A stretch of DNA of 64,000 nucleotides, from assembly GCA_028284415.1 (NCBI GenBank), contig JANQRU010000007.1:1114682-1178681 (forward strand), written 5' to 3'. The stretch is from Pyrinomonadaceae bacterium. Lineage in GTDB: Bacteria; Acidobacteriota; Blastocatellia; Pyrinomonadales; Pyrinomonadaceae. The notes below the pieces were generated by a model, which was given only the letters and a program-made list of their open reading frames with translations, was not told the DNA's origin and did no database searches. This document shows, piece by piece, positions 8,407-16,732 of this stretch (position 1 is its first letter; each line of letters starts with the position of its first letter). A program made the translations under genes and the position numbers.

Positions 8407-8868
8407 CTATGAGTTCTTTTTCAAAATCTCATTGAATGGTTTTGCGGGTATATATCCGCCTATTTCATACGTTTGAATGCCTTTCGATGAAAAAAGCATA
8501 ATAAATGGAACGCCTTTTCTGCCTCTAGCATATGTAAATTCTTTAAGGATTTTTGGATACTTATCTACATCAACATTAATGACTTCAAAGTTTGCGAGTG
8601 TCTTTTTAACTTCCGCATCTTTCATTGTTATCGTGTTGAGTTTACGACAGTAACCACACCAGACAGCATCAAAAATTAGCAGAACATTTTTATTATTTGC
8701 CTTTGCAGTTGCAAAAGTCTTTAGAACCTTAGCATCTTGAATATTAAGCGAATTAAAATCAACTCCGCCTGTCATAGTTTTTACAGATGAAGTTTTACAA
8801 CTTGCAAATAAGATTATTGCGAGCAAAAGTATTACATAAAGAAAGTATTTTGTGCGGATTTTTCTCAT
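8407..8868 (-). CDS. Thioredoxin-fold lipoprotein
   Basis: 153 residues. The N-terminus is a lipoprotein signal (ILLLAIILFASC, lipobox Cys about 25), so the protein should be anchored in a membrane facing the periplasm. A thioredoxin-like domain follows, with the redox motif WCGYC and a cis-Pro region (GVPFIMLF). Proteins of this DsbD-gamma/thioredoxin_7 type usually reduce periplasmic disulfides or supply electrons to partner reductases. The gene lies 53 bases downstream of a predicted secreted metalloprotein on the same strand. Confidence 0.88.
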   Translation of the reverse strand: MRKIRTKYFLYVILLLAIILFASCKTSSVKTMTGGVDFNSLNIQDAKVLKTFATAKANNKNVLLIFDAVWCGYCRKLNTITMKDAEVKKTLANFEVINVDVDKYPKILKEFTYARGRKGVPFIMLFSSKGIQTYEIGGYIPAKPFNEILKKNS

Positions 8869-8921
8869 TTTTTATTCTCCCAATTGTTATGAATTTTCTC
8901 ACATTTTCTGCTCTTTTCAAA

Positions 8922-9944
8922 TCATTTTCTATCGTCTTTGAAATCTTTAAAAATTGATTCGGTTACATCAATGAGTGTTCTTTTATGACTCATGTAATCG
9001 GGTAGATGCTTTTCTAAATATGGCATATAAGCAGAAAAAACCTTGTTACGAACCATGTATAATTTGTAGTTTTCTATTCCTTGAGATTTTAAGGCTTCTT
9101 GCGTAACTTTGCCCGAAAAATAAAACAAATAAGCGTGCCAGAGTTGTCGCAAACTTCTCTGCTTTGAGGTTACAAGGAAATCCACAATCGTCCCGCCAAC
9201 AAAGCCCGAACGTGTGCCAATCAAATGATGACTTGATTCGTGATAGAGCAATTCCAACCAATTTCCGACTGGCTGATTTTTATCCCAAGAATCCATAACA
9301 ATATGAGTTGGATTTGTCGAAGTATATGGACGAGTGCTGTTTATATATCGAGGAGCAGATTTTGCGTATAGAACAATGTCAACACGGATTTTTTCCTTTT
9401 GCCATCTCGCTCTAGTCAATTCCGAAAGTTTTTTAGCTACATTCACTTCTGTATTTTTGACCAATTTCAAATTCTCATTCAAAATCTGCTTATTTGATGA
9501 AAGATGTTCTTTCCAAAAAGTTTCTTTATAAATTTGCCTGACCGATTGAAGTTGGGAAATATGAGCTTTAAATCTGCCTGGAATTTTTGAAAACTTATCT
9601 TCATTTTGAGTAATAATCCAAAGCCTGAAATCCGACATATAATCGCTTGTTCTCAAATCTTTATTAATCATATTTTCTTGATAAAAGGCAATTATTTTAT
9701 CAAGCTTTTCTTTGTCTGACTTTGACAAACCATCCCGAACTTTTTGAGATATTTTGCTTTTCTTCAAAACCTTTTGATTTAATGCCTCATATTGAAAAAA
9801 ATGGTGCATATTAAACCAAAAATGACTGTAAAACTCGAAACTTTCACTTTCTCCAATTAATGCTGTTTGGTTTGATTTTGTCGGAACATTGCCAAATGAA
9901 AATGTTGTAATTACAAGCAATAAAATTAATGATAAACACTTCAT
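8922..9944 (-). CDS. Secreted HExxH-motif protein, putative zinc peptidase
   Basis: 340 residues from the ATG at 9944, which has a strong AGGAAAG site and starts a signal peptide (MKCLSLILLLVITTFSFG). I do not recognise the family. Near two-thirds of the chain, LLYHESSHHLIGTR carries HExxH, the zinc site of many metallopeptidases, inside a helix-like context. The third ligand cannot be assigned by eye. The N-terminal half is helical and charged. It probably belongs to a secreted, perhaps thiol-dependent, hydrolase cluster with the thioredoxin lipoprotein downstream (inference). Confidence 0.65.
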   Translation of the reverse strand: MKCLSLILLLVITTFSFGNVPTKSNQTALIGESESFEFYSHFWFNMHHFFQYEALNQKVLKKSKISQKVRDGLSKSDKEKLDKIIAFYQENMINKDLRTSDYMSDFRLWIITQNEDKFSKIPGRFKAHISQLQSVRQIYKETFWKEHLSSNKQILNENLKLVKNTEVNVAKKLSELTRARWQKEKIRVDIVLYAKSAPRYINSTRPYTSTNPTHIVMDSWDKNQPVGNWLELLYHESSHHLIGTRSGFVGGTIVDFLVTSKQRSLRQLWHAYLFYFSGKVTQEALKSQGIENYKLYMVRNKVFSAYMPYLEKHLPDYMSHKRTLIDVTESIFKDFKDDRK

Positions 9945-10013
9945 AACTTTCCTTTTGAAATCCAATAACTTATTTGGTTAGCTACGTAATCTTAGAATTG
10001 AAAGAGGTTTCGC

Positions 10014-11054
10014 TCAAATAAATCTATTAATTACAGTTACGCCAGTTCCTTTGAATTCGTTCATATTCATTAATTCTTCAATTGAATCTTCCAATGAAAC
10101 TTTTTTGCCGATGAGTTTTTGCGGTTCGAGTTTTCCCGTGCGAATCATTTCAAACATTTCCGCGTATTTGTAGGCTTGCATTCCGTGGCTTCCGATTATT
10201 TCGAGTTCGTTGGCAATAACTAAATTTATTGGGATTGCTGTGTTTTGGTCTTCGGCTTCTAGCAAACCGACTTGGATGTGTTTGCCAAGTTTAGCGAGTG
10301 ATGAAATTGAATTGAATGTAACTTTCGGATTTCCGAGTGCTTCGATGGAAACGTTTGCACCACCTTTGGTGATTTCCTTTATTGCTTCAACGGTGTTTTC
10401 AGTTTTTGCGTTGACGGTCGCTGTTGCACCGATTGATTTGGCGAAATCGAGTTTTTCGTCTGAAATATCAACCGCGATCGTGTTTGCTCCGAGTGCATTC
10501 GCAATCATAATTGCGGAAAGTCCGACTCCGCCGCAACCGTGCACGGCAACCCATTCTCCGCCAGTTACTTTTCCTTGATGAACAACAGCTCGAAACGATG
10601 TGATAAAACGGCAGCCCAAACTCGATGCAGTTACAAAATCAATCTCGTCTGGCAAACGAACTAAATTTAAATCTGCATAATCAATCGCAACGTATTCAGC
10701 AAACGCCCCCCAAGCAATAAAACCGGGCTGAAACTGAAAATCACAAACTTGCTGATTGCCCGAAAAGCACTGCGGACAATTTCCGCACCCACCGACAAAA
10801 GGAACGGTAGCTCGGTCACCTTTTTTCCAGTTTTTTATGTCGCTTCCCGTTTCTTCGACAATGCCTGCAAGTTCGTGTCCCGGAACGTGTGGCAAAGTAA
10901 TGTCGGGATCATTTCCCATCCAACCATGCCAATCGCTACGACAAATTCCGCACGCTTCGACTTTTAGAACTACTCCATCTTTATTTGGCTTTGGTTCCGG
11001 GACATTTCGAATGCTCAAAGGTTCTTTGAATTGTTCGTAAATTGCAGCTTTCAT
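10014..11054 (-). CDS. Zinc-dependent alcohol dehydrogenase (MDR superfamily)
   Basis: 346 residues, full length for the medium-chain dehydrogenase family. The catalytic zinc site starts in CGICRSDWHGW and GHELAG. The structural zinc lobe is GGCGNCPQCFSGNQQVC. The nucleotide-binding Rossmann fold shows VHGCGGVGLSA and then an Asp (AVDIS) at the end of beta-2, which favours NAD over NADP. It probably oxidises or reduces a small alcohol/aldehyde or polyol; the substrate is not readable. The ATG overlaps the stop of the upstream hydrolase gene (TAATG), so the two are coupled. Confidence 0.92.
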   Translation of the reverse strand: MKAAIYEQFKEPLSIRNVPEPKPNKDGVVLKVEACGICRSDWHGWMGNDPDITLPHVPGHELAGIVEETGSDIKNWKKGDRATVPFVGGCGNCPQCFSGNQQVCDFQFQPGFIAWGAFAEYVAIDYADLNLVRLPDEIDFVTASSLGCRFITSFRAVVHQGKVTGGEWVAVHGCGGVGLSAIMIANALGANTIAVDISDEKLDFAKSIGATATVNAKTENTVEAIKEITKGGANVSIEALGNPKVTFNSISSLAKLGKHIQVGLLEAEDQNTAIPINLVIANELEIIGSHGMQAYKYAEMFEMIRTGKLEPQKLIGKKVSLEDSIEELMNMNEFKGTGVTVINRFI

Positions 11055-12403
11055 TATTTTTTTACTTTATGAGTCCAATCAGCAATGTCTGTAATTACCT
11101 GCTCCGAAACGTGACCAACCCTTGAATACTCAGAAGGGCTTGGAGTTCCCTCACCTGCCATAAAGATATGATTTAATTTTGGATAGGATTTGAATTTAAC
11201 ATTATCTTTGCCTTTCAAAGCTTTTTTCCAATTGGAGAAATCTTCCATCGTAACCTGATAATCGCGTTCACCTTGTAGAATCAAAAACGGTTTAATTATT
11301 GATTTTGCATCGTGGGTAGGATTGTATTTTTGTAAGTCGAGCCAATAAGCTGGATACGCCCCGATATATACTTTTGATGAATCTAAATCTTCTTTTTTCA
11401 AAGCCTTTATTTTTTTCACTATGGATTTAATTTCATCAAGTCCTTTTTGTTCGGCTTCTGAGACTTTGCCGTCGAGATTTACAAAATACTCATTTTGCTC
11501 AAGATACGCATCCTCTAAATGCTTTGTCGCTCCCGCTAAACTTATAAAACCTGAAATTTGGTTGCTACGTTTATTAATACGAGGAATCAAATATCCTCCC
11601 AGACTATGTCCAAGAACATAAATTTTGTTTGCATCAATTTGCTGATCCTTTCTGAGCAAATCAACTGCAAAAAAAACATCGTCAATAACCTCTTCTTTAA
11701 CAGTCAGTTTTTTGAATGCAGCTAATTTTCTGCTGTGTTCTTTTGTTCTTTTTTTATAACGCAAAACTGCAACACCTTTTGATGCTAACCCCAAAGCCAA
11801 ATCTTTATAAGGTTTATTTGCAGGATTTACGTGAGTGCCATCTCGGTCATTTGGTCCCGAACCATGAACTACTATAACGGCAGGATGCTTTCTTTTTTCT
11901 TTTGGGACTGTCAGCGTTCCGGGTAATTTCCATTCTCCTGAACCCACGATTACTTCTTTTTCAGTGAATAATTTTGGATTTGCATAATCAGGAGCCTTGT
12001 AATTTTCAGATGATTTGCTTTTAGAATTAGTAGAAGGTCTCATAAAAAAACCATCAATTTTCCCCTTCTTATTAAAAGTAATCTCCAAATCAAGATTTGT
12101 TTTTTCAAATTCACCTAAAATTACAATGACTTCATACTGACCTTTTGTAACACTTTTTGATTTACCTAAACCTTTAAATTTTCCGACTTGCGAAGGAAGT
12201 GAATTCCAAACCTCAGCGAGCTTTTGCTCAGGAAGTTGGGACTTGACTGCATCAGAAAAATAACTTGTAGCCTGTGAGAATTTTTTCTGATTTAGCAATT
12301 CAATAAATGCTTTTGCTTTAGATGTATTATCCATTTTTTCTTGAGAAAATATTGTTGAAAAAGAAAATATAATTAATAGACTTGCATAAAATAAATGCTT
12401 CAT
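11054..12403 (-). CDS. Secreted alpha/beta hydrolase with DUF3887 N-terminal domain
   Basis: 449 residues. A signal peptide (MKHLFYASLLIIFSFSTIFS) is followed by a DUF3887-type domain (about 25-125: KAKAFIELLNQKKFSQAT...). An alpha/beta hydrolase with HGSGPNDRDG, nucleophile elbow GHSLGG, acid in LQGERDYQV and His in LNHIFMAGEG follows. Enzymes of this shape are usually carboxylesterases or peptidase-like hydrolases acting outside the cytoplasm. Its stop overlaps the ADH start by one base, so the pair is co-translated; a shared metabolic role is possible but unproven. Confidence 0.9.
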   Translation of the reverse strand: MKHLFYASLLIIFSFSTIFSQEKMDNTSKAKAFIELLNQKKFSQATSYFSDAVKSQLPEQKLAEVWNSLPSQVGKFKGLGKSKSVTKGQYEVIVILGEFEKTNLDLEITFNKKGKIDGFFMRPSTNSKSKSSENYKAPDYANPKLFTEKEVIVGSGEWKLPGTLTVPKEKRKHPAVIVVHGSGPNDRDGTHVNPANKPYKDLALGLASKGVAVLRYKKRTKEHSRKLAAFKKLTVKEEVIDDVFFAVDLLRKDQQIDANKIYVLGHSLGGYLIPRINKRSNQISGFISLAGATKHLEDAYLEQNEYFVNLDGKVSEAEQKGLDEIKSIVKKIKALKKEDLDSSKVYIGAYPAYWLDLQKYNPTHDAKSIIKPFLILQGERDYQVTMEDFSNWKKALKGKDNVKFKSYPKLNHIFMAGEGTPSPSEYSRVGHVSEQVITDIADWTHKVKK

Positions 12404-12419
12404 TCTAACTTCTCTCTTT

Positions 12420-12947
12420 TTAATAAATTTCTGGGTTTTTAAACGGAATCAAAGCCATAATCACAGCTTCGGAATAGAGTTTTGCACGGTCAATTACATT
12501 TTCAGTCAAAATCCCGACCGCACCTGCTTTTTGTTTTGAGTTTTTTCTTCCGAAAACAATATCATCGGCTTCGCCTAACTCAATTCCTTGATTGATTAAA
12601 TCACAAACTTTTCTCGGCAAGAAAAATTCTGCTGTCCGACCTTTTCCTTGCATTTTATTTGATTTAACAACAATCCAAGCAAAAGCTGACATATCGTTTC
12701 CGCTTTTCTCGATTCCGCCTTCGACTCCTACCCAATAATCAGCATAATTTATTTTAGCAAAGGCATTTTCCGCTCGATTTATCGCACCTTGTAGAGTTTC
12801 TTCATTCGTCATCGGTTGGTCATTTACGCCCGACGGAACGGAGATTCCTTCAAATTCAAACTCATCTTCGGGAAAAATTTTCTCAAAACCAATCTTCACA
12901 GCTTCGATTTTTACAGGATTTTTTGATGCGACAATTATTTTTTTCAT
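12420..12947 (-). CDS. yjjX: Inosine/xanthosine triphosphatase
   Basis: 175 residues, the usual length for the YjjX/DUF84 family. The N-terminus has the family pattern (VASKNPVKIEAVKIGF), then SGVNDQPMTNEETLQGAINRA and VGVEGGI. These house-cleaning enzymes hydrolyse non-canonical purine nucleoside triphosphates (ITP, XTP) to diphosphates and so keep them out of nucleic acids. The gene lies 16 bases upstream of the secreted hydrolase on the same strand. Confidence 0.9.
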   Translation of the reverse strand: MKKIIVASKNPVKIEAVKIGFEKIFPEDEFEFEGISVPSGVNDQPMTNEETLQGAINRAENAFAKINYADYWVGVEGGIEKSGNDMSAFAWIVVKSNKMQGKGRTAEFFLPRKVCDLINQGIELGEADDIVFGRKNSKQKAGAVGILTENVIDRAKLYSEAVIMALIPFKNPEIY

Positions 12948-13106
12948 TCGATACGTTAGACTAACTTTCTTGAACTTCCAACACTAGGTGAACTACTCAA
13001 ATAGGCTTTGCTGACTGACATACACACTCAATTGATTGAAATCATCTGAGCTGAAATTTGCTGAGATGATTTCCTGAAAACGTAAGAGCCCTGACAAAGT
13101 AAAATT

Positions 13107-13853
13107 CTAAATTGATTTAATACAAGAGACACTATCCTGATAATTCCCCCAACCCCTGTCTGTGTATTCCAGCAGTTCTAGTCTTTCTATTTTATTTATT
13201 TGTTTTTTTACCCATTCGGGAGTAGAAACCGATATACCATATTTATCCTGTCCATAATAATCACCATATCCAAATCCAGTCGTGTTATAAGATGACAAGA
13301 TTTCTTGTTTTGTTTCTTCATCTATTCCTAAATCCAATTTTCCCTTGCGAAACTCATCTGTCATAAAATCCCCATGAGTAGTGAATATCAAGATTGCATT
13401 TGGATTTAAATGTTCTGCAAAAAAGGTTAGAAATTTCTGCCAATCTTCTGAATCTAAATGAGTCAACAGTGAACCACACCAAATAAAATCAAAACTATCC
13501 CCGATATTTACTTTTATCGGATCCTTGTTTGAAAAAACTCCTTTTACTCCAAAAGTCTCTACACAGAAATCAACGCCATCTTTATCAATATCACAAGCTG
13601 TAATATCAGCTCCAGGAAAGGCAACTTTAAAAAAACGAAGTTCTCTTCCATGTCCACTAGGAAGAATCAGAATCCTTTTTATTTCTGTTTGTCCATATTT
13701 CCCTAAAGTAATATTAGTACGCTTAAGAGCTTCGTTTCCCCACCAAAAGTAATGATTAGGAGCAGCTTTATACATCATGTCGTTTGGTGAAATTTGTTTA
13801 ATGATTCCCTTATATTCCTTAGTTGAATACCAATCTAGTATTTTTTTGAACAT
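13107..13853 (-). CDS. SAM-dependent methyltransferase
   Basis: 248 residues from the ATG at 13853 (MFKKILDWYSTKEY); an in-frame TTG six codons earlier overlaps the upstream stop and is less likely. It has a class I methyltransferase core: motif I is degenerate (LILPSGHGRELRFF), then the acidic end of beta-2 (ITACDID), then FDFIWCGSLLTHLDSEDW as motif II/post II. The SGHGR form suggests a small-molecule or sugar/lipid methyltransferase; the acceptor is unknown. It starts 8 bases after the putative selenoprotein gene ends, so the two may be co-transcribed. Confidence 0.8.
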   Translation of the reverse strand: MFKKILDWYSTKEYKGIIKQISPNDMMYKAAPNHYFWWGNEALKRTNITLGKYGQTEIKRILILPSGHGRELRFFKVAFPGADITACDIDKDGVDFCVETFGVKGVFSNKDPIKVNIGDSFDFIWCGSLLTHLDSEDWQKFLTFFAEHLNPNAILIFTTHGDFMTDEFRKGKLDLGIDEETKQEILSSYNTTGFGYGDYYGQDKYGISVSTPEWVKKQINKIERLELLEYTDRGWGNYQDSVSCIKSI

Positions 13854-13861
13854 ACTTTTCT

Positions 13862-14404
13862 CTATTCCCAATAAGTCTCTAATTCCACACCCAAACCATC
13901 AGCGAGACGATTGACGAAAGCGTAATATCCGGCGACCTGGCAGATGTCTAAAATAGCTTCATCTGAAAAGCCTTTTTCGCGTAATTTTTTCACGTCGTCT
14001 TCGGACATATTCCAAGGTTCTAGCGTTAATTTTGCAACGTATTCGAGCATCGCCATATCTTTTTCATCAATTTCAGCTTCACGAAAATTTTTCTTTAATT
14101 GCCCGACCAAAACTTCATCGTTTATCAACTTACGGAGTCCCGCCCCGTGATGCTTCATTCAGTAAACGCAGTGATTTAAAGCCGAAACCGTTACAGCGAT
14201 CATCTCGCGTTTTGCTTTTGGTAAATCCTTACTTCCAGTCATCAAAACCTTGTAAAACTCGTAGTGCCCATCAAGAGATTTTGGGTTCAAACTATGAATT
14301 TTTAAGATGTTGTCAACTCCTCCCCAAGGTGCTGTGAATCTATTGTAGGTTTCCTTTAATCTCCCCTCAGCTTCATCCTCGTTGATAACCTTTATCCAAG
14401 CCAT
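13862..14404 (-). CDS. AhpD-like peroxidase, candidate selenoprotein with in-frame UGA
   Basis: A single 180-residue carboxymuconolactone decarboxylase/AhpD-family 'peroxidase-related' protein, read through one in-frame TGA at 14159-14161. The first 81 codons end AKREMIAVTVSALNHCVY. After TGA the frame continues MKHHGAGLRKLINDEVLVG to the family end (NRLADGLGVELE). Family members have CxxC followed by x-x-HH (type NxCxYCxxHH); here the TGA takes the place of the second Cys, giving C-V-Y-U. Both halves are intact and neither is a complete domain. AhpD-like enzymes reduce peroxides through this pair, and Sec in place of Cys would raise reactivity. A SECIS-like hairpin follows (14132-14148). The alternative is a recent nonsense mutation or sequencing error. 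Confidence 0.72.
14132..14148 (-). promoter_or_regulatory. SECIS-like hairpin after the in-frame UGA
   Basis: Counting the U of UGA as base 1, bases 14-30 of the mRNA form ACGGGG-CGGGA-CUCCGU: six pairs (one G-U) closing a five-base loop. An outer AUC/GAU pairing can extend it with a 3' bulge. The distance from the UGA to the loop (about 16 bases) and a G among the first two loop bases agree with the relaxed bacterial SECIS pattern. The identification is by eye. Confidence 0.5.
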
Positions 14405-14609
14405 AAATACTCCCGTTTTAGTATCTTGTTATCCTACAATAACTTGACAATTGTTTTTAACAAAGTTAATTTGTTCTCAACCCAGAATAAATTAAGACTT
14501 TCTCCCATAGATTGGTTGAAAAAAATCAGTATTAATCCCCCGATAGATTCCTTACCAATCCCGGATAAAGTCAAAAAATAATAATTAAAAAATTTAGGAG
14601 TAGAATATT

Positions 14610-15758
14610 ATGAAAAAGCTAATATTTATTATTTTTGCGTGCTTGATTTTTACAGCAACTTCATTTGCACAGGGCACAAATGATCCGACCACTAATGGCG
14701 AAACAATAACTGAATCAAAGAAAAAGCGTGTTATTTTCAGGGCAACGAAAGAACAAATTATTCAAGTCCAAACAATGCTCAAGGAGAAAGACTCTTATAA
14801 GGGTGATGCAGATGGCAAATTCAACAAGGATTTTCGCGGTGCGATAAAAGGTTTTCAAGGTGAGAATGGTTTAAAGAAAACCGGAACTTTGAATCGTGCG
14901 ACGCTCGAAAAAATGGGCATAGAATTGACTGAGAAGCAAAAGACAATTCCTGTTAATCCTAATTCTTATGCCTCAGCTGATAATAAAAAAGAGAAAAAAC
15001 CACGCAAAAAATCTTTTCGACCAACTAAGACTCAAATCAAAGAGGCTCAAACTAAATTAAAAGAAGCTAATAAATTTGAAGGCGAAGTAACTGGAAAATA
15101 TAGCAAAGATTTTCGAGCTGTTTTGAAAACTTATCAAGAAGAAAATGGACTTGATAAAACCGGGAAGTTGGATGAAGCAACACTTGCAAAAATGGAAATT
15201 GAGCTAACTGATAAGCAAAAAGGTATTGAAACTGGTGACAGTTCAAAACCTAAACGCAGAAGTTTCCGCGTAAATAAAGATCAAATTACTCAAGCACAAA
15301 AACTTCTGAAAGAAAAAGGCTTATTTGTCGGAGAAGAAACAGGTAAATACAGCAAAGAATTCCGTTCGGCAATCAAAGATTTTCAGTCGGGAAATGGGTT
15401 GAAACGAAAAGGTTCACTTAATCGTGCAACTTTAGAGAAAATGGGAATTGAGTTAACCGATTCACAAAAGGAAATTCCAGTAAATCCAAATGATATTGCA
15501 ACTCCAAAAACTGTATCAGCTGATAAACCCAAGAGAAAAATTTTCCGTGCGACCAAAGATCAGATTATGAAGGTTCAAACGATGCTGAAGGAAAAAGGGC
15601 TTTACAATGGTGATAAAACAGGAAAATTAAACCCCGCAACCCGTTCAGCAATCCGCGAATGGCAAGCTCAAAATAATGTTAAAAAAACAGGAACTTTGAA
15701 TAAAGTAACTTTGGAAGCAATGGGGATTGAATTGACTGACAAACAACACGGAATGTAA
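14610..15758 (+). CDS. Secreted protein with four peptidoglycan-binding-like repeats
   Basis: 382 residues. A signal peptide (about 1-20, TSFAQ) is followed by four homologous ~70-residue units beginning near residues 43, 136, 219 and 312. Each has the form FRxTKxQI..xQ..LKEK...G..TGK...xxR.AI..FQ..NGLKKTGxLNxATLExMGIELT. This is the PG_binding_1 fold, three helices with a conserved Asp/Gly-rich loop. Lys/Pro-rich linkers separate the units and no catalytic domain is attached. It is probably a periplasmic or surface cell-wall-binding protein. A GGAG site precedes the ATG, and a bidirectional terminator follows. Confidence 0.85.
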   Translation: MKKLIFIIFACLIFTATSFAQGTNDPTTNGETITESKKKRVIFRATKEQIIQVQTMLKEKDSYKGDADGKFNKDFRGAIKGFQGENGLKKTGTLNRATLEKMGIELTEKQKTIPVNPNSYASADNKKEKKPRKKSFRPTKTQIKEAQTKLKEANKFEGEVTGKYSKDFRAVLKTYQEENGLDKTGKLDEATLAKMEIELTDKQKGIETGDSSKPKRRSFRVNKDQITQAQKLLKEKGLFVGEETGKYSKEFRSAIKDFQSGNGLKRKGSLNRATLEKMGIELTDSQKEIPVNPNDIATPKTVSADKPKRKIFRATKDQIMKVQTMLKEKGLYNGDKTGKLNPATRSAIREWQAQNNVKKTGTLNKVTLEAMGIELTDKQHGM

Positions 15759-15781
15759 GTTTTCGTTTTTGGCGAATAAAG

Positions 15782-15822
15782 AAAAATGCGTTTAGGATTA
15801 TATAAATTCTAAACGCATTTTT
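15782..15822. terminator. Bidirectional rho-independent terminator
   Basis: A perfect 14-base stem (AAAAATGCGTTTAG / CTAAACGCATTTTT) with a 13-base loop lies between two convergent genes. It has A-runs and T-runs on both flanks, so it can serve either strand. Confidence 0.9.
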
Positions 15823-16142
15823 TATCTTCTTCTTTTATTTCTTTCGATCAAAATAGTTAGATTTAATTCTTTTTCGCTTAACTCTTTTTCTAGTTTCACC
15901 TTAAGCTTTTTATCTTCGCACTCCTTGATTTTTTTCCTTAAAATACCAACGTCCTTTAAAATCTCAACCTCTTCAGGAACAAATTTGTTGGCTTTCAAAA
16001 GTGAATGACCGACGCGAAACTCTGAAGGCGTGTTGAAATATGAAGTCAAATCGATCTTTTCACCTCGCCCTTTGAGATCATCAAACTCTCCCTTGGCGAT
16101 AGCTTCCTGAATCAATTCTTCAACTATTTTATGAAAAGACAT
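15822..16142 (-). CDS. DUF1992 domain protein (DnaJ-homologue C28-like)
   Basis: 106 residues. The N-terminal half matches the DUF1992 pattern: IVEELIQEAIAKGEFDDL, then GRGEKIDLTSYF and a FRVGHSLLKANKFVPEEVE segment. The C-terminal half is a charged helix (KKIKECEDKKLKVKLEKEL). Bacterial members (YhdN-like) are small cytoplasmic proteins of unknown role, named after a eukaryotic DNAJC28 similarity. The gene ends inside the shared terminator. Confidence 0.85.
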   Translation of the reverse strand: MSFHKIVEELIQEAIAKGEFDDLKGRGEKIDLTSYFNTPSEFRVGHSLLKANKFVPEEVEILKDVGILRKKIKECEDKKLKVKLEKELSEKELNLTILIERNKRRR

Positions 16143-16225
16143 ATCAGACCAAATTATAGTTCATTTCCAATTGAAAATCGCATATAATAAAAATAAGAAG
16201 GGTTAATATAATGGAGGTCAAAGTT

Positions 16226-16678
16226 ATGAGAAAAATTTGTTTAATATTAGCTTTTACATTGCTACTTGGATCACAAGCGTTAGCCCAAAATTCTGGACCA
16301 TCTAGAGGATTTATCAAAGGTGATCTAATCTATCCAAGCGACGAAATTCCGCAAGGTTTGATTCTTTGTGCAACGAGAGTTTTGAAAGTAAGTTATACCG
16401 TTTGTTCAACTTCCAGCAATAAGCGAGGTCTTTCTTTCTTCATAAATCGGGCAAGACAGAACTACACAATCGGTGTACCTGCAGGAACTTATTATGTCTA
16501 TGCAACTTTCCCGAAAGGAAGAGCCCCCACAGCAGATATGGAAGAGTATAAGGCTTACTATACAGAATTTGTCCGATGCGGAATGAGTGTCAAATGTAAG
16601 TCACACAGAAGGATAAAAATTCGGGTTAAAAGGAGACAAGTCAAGTCAGGAATAACAATCGGAGATTGGTATAACTAA
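16226..16678 (+). CDS. Small secreted protein, unknown function
   Basis: 150 residues from the ATG at 16226, which has a GGAGG site 8 bases upstream; an in-frame ATG at 16211 would place that site inside the gene. A signal peptide (MRKICLILAFTLLLGSQALA) is followed by a beta-rich domain with two Cys pairs (LILCATRV, YTVCSTS, VRCGMSVKC). The IGVPAGTYYVYATF segment is typical of carboxypeptidase-regulatory/prealbumin-like beta folds. A TATAAT is at 16183-16188. A terminator follows. Role unknown. Confidence 0.7.
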   Translation: MRKICLILAFTLLLGSQALAQNSGPSRGFIKGDLIYPSDEIPQGLILCATRVLKVSYTVCSTSSNKRGLSFFINRARQNYTIGVPAGTYYVYATFPKGRAPTADMEEYKAYYTEFVRCGMSVKCKSHRRIKIRVKRRQVKSGITIGDWYN

Positions 16679-16699
16679 AGGAAATTAATCAAAAAATGG

Positions 16700-16732
16700 A
16701 AACGGTGAGAAATAATTTTTCACCGTTTTTTT
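16700..16732 (+). terminator. Rho-independent terminator
   Basis: A 9-base stem AAACGGTGA / TCACCGTTT closes a short A/T-rich loop and is followed by a T-run. It lies 21 bases after the stop of the small secreted protein and at the stop of the convergent TetR gene. Confidence 0.82.

Noticed and set aside
10210..10578. Plus-strand open frame within the alcohol dehydrogenase
   Set aside because: It is an antisense shadow; the minus-strand gene has all family motifs.
13862..14158. A separate small gene starting with the ATG just after the TGA
   Set aside because: The ATG lies directly after the TGA with no ribosome site, and the product would be only the second half of an AhpD domain. One reading through the TGA is a better fit.
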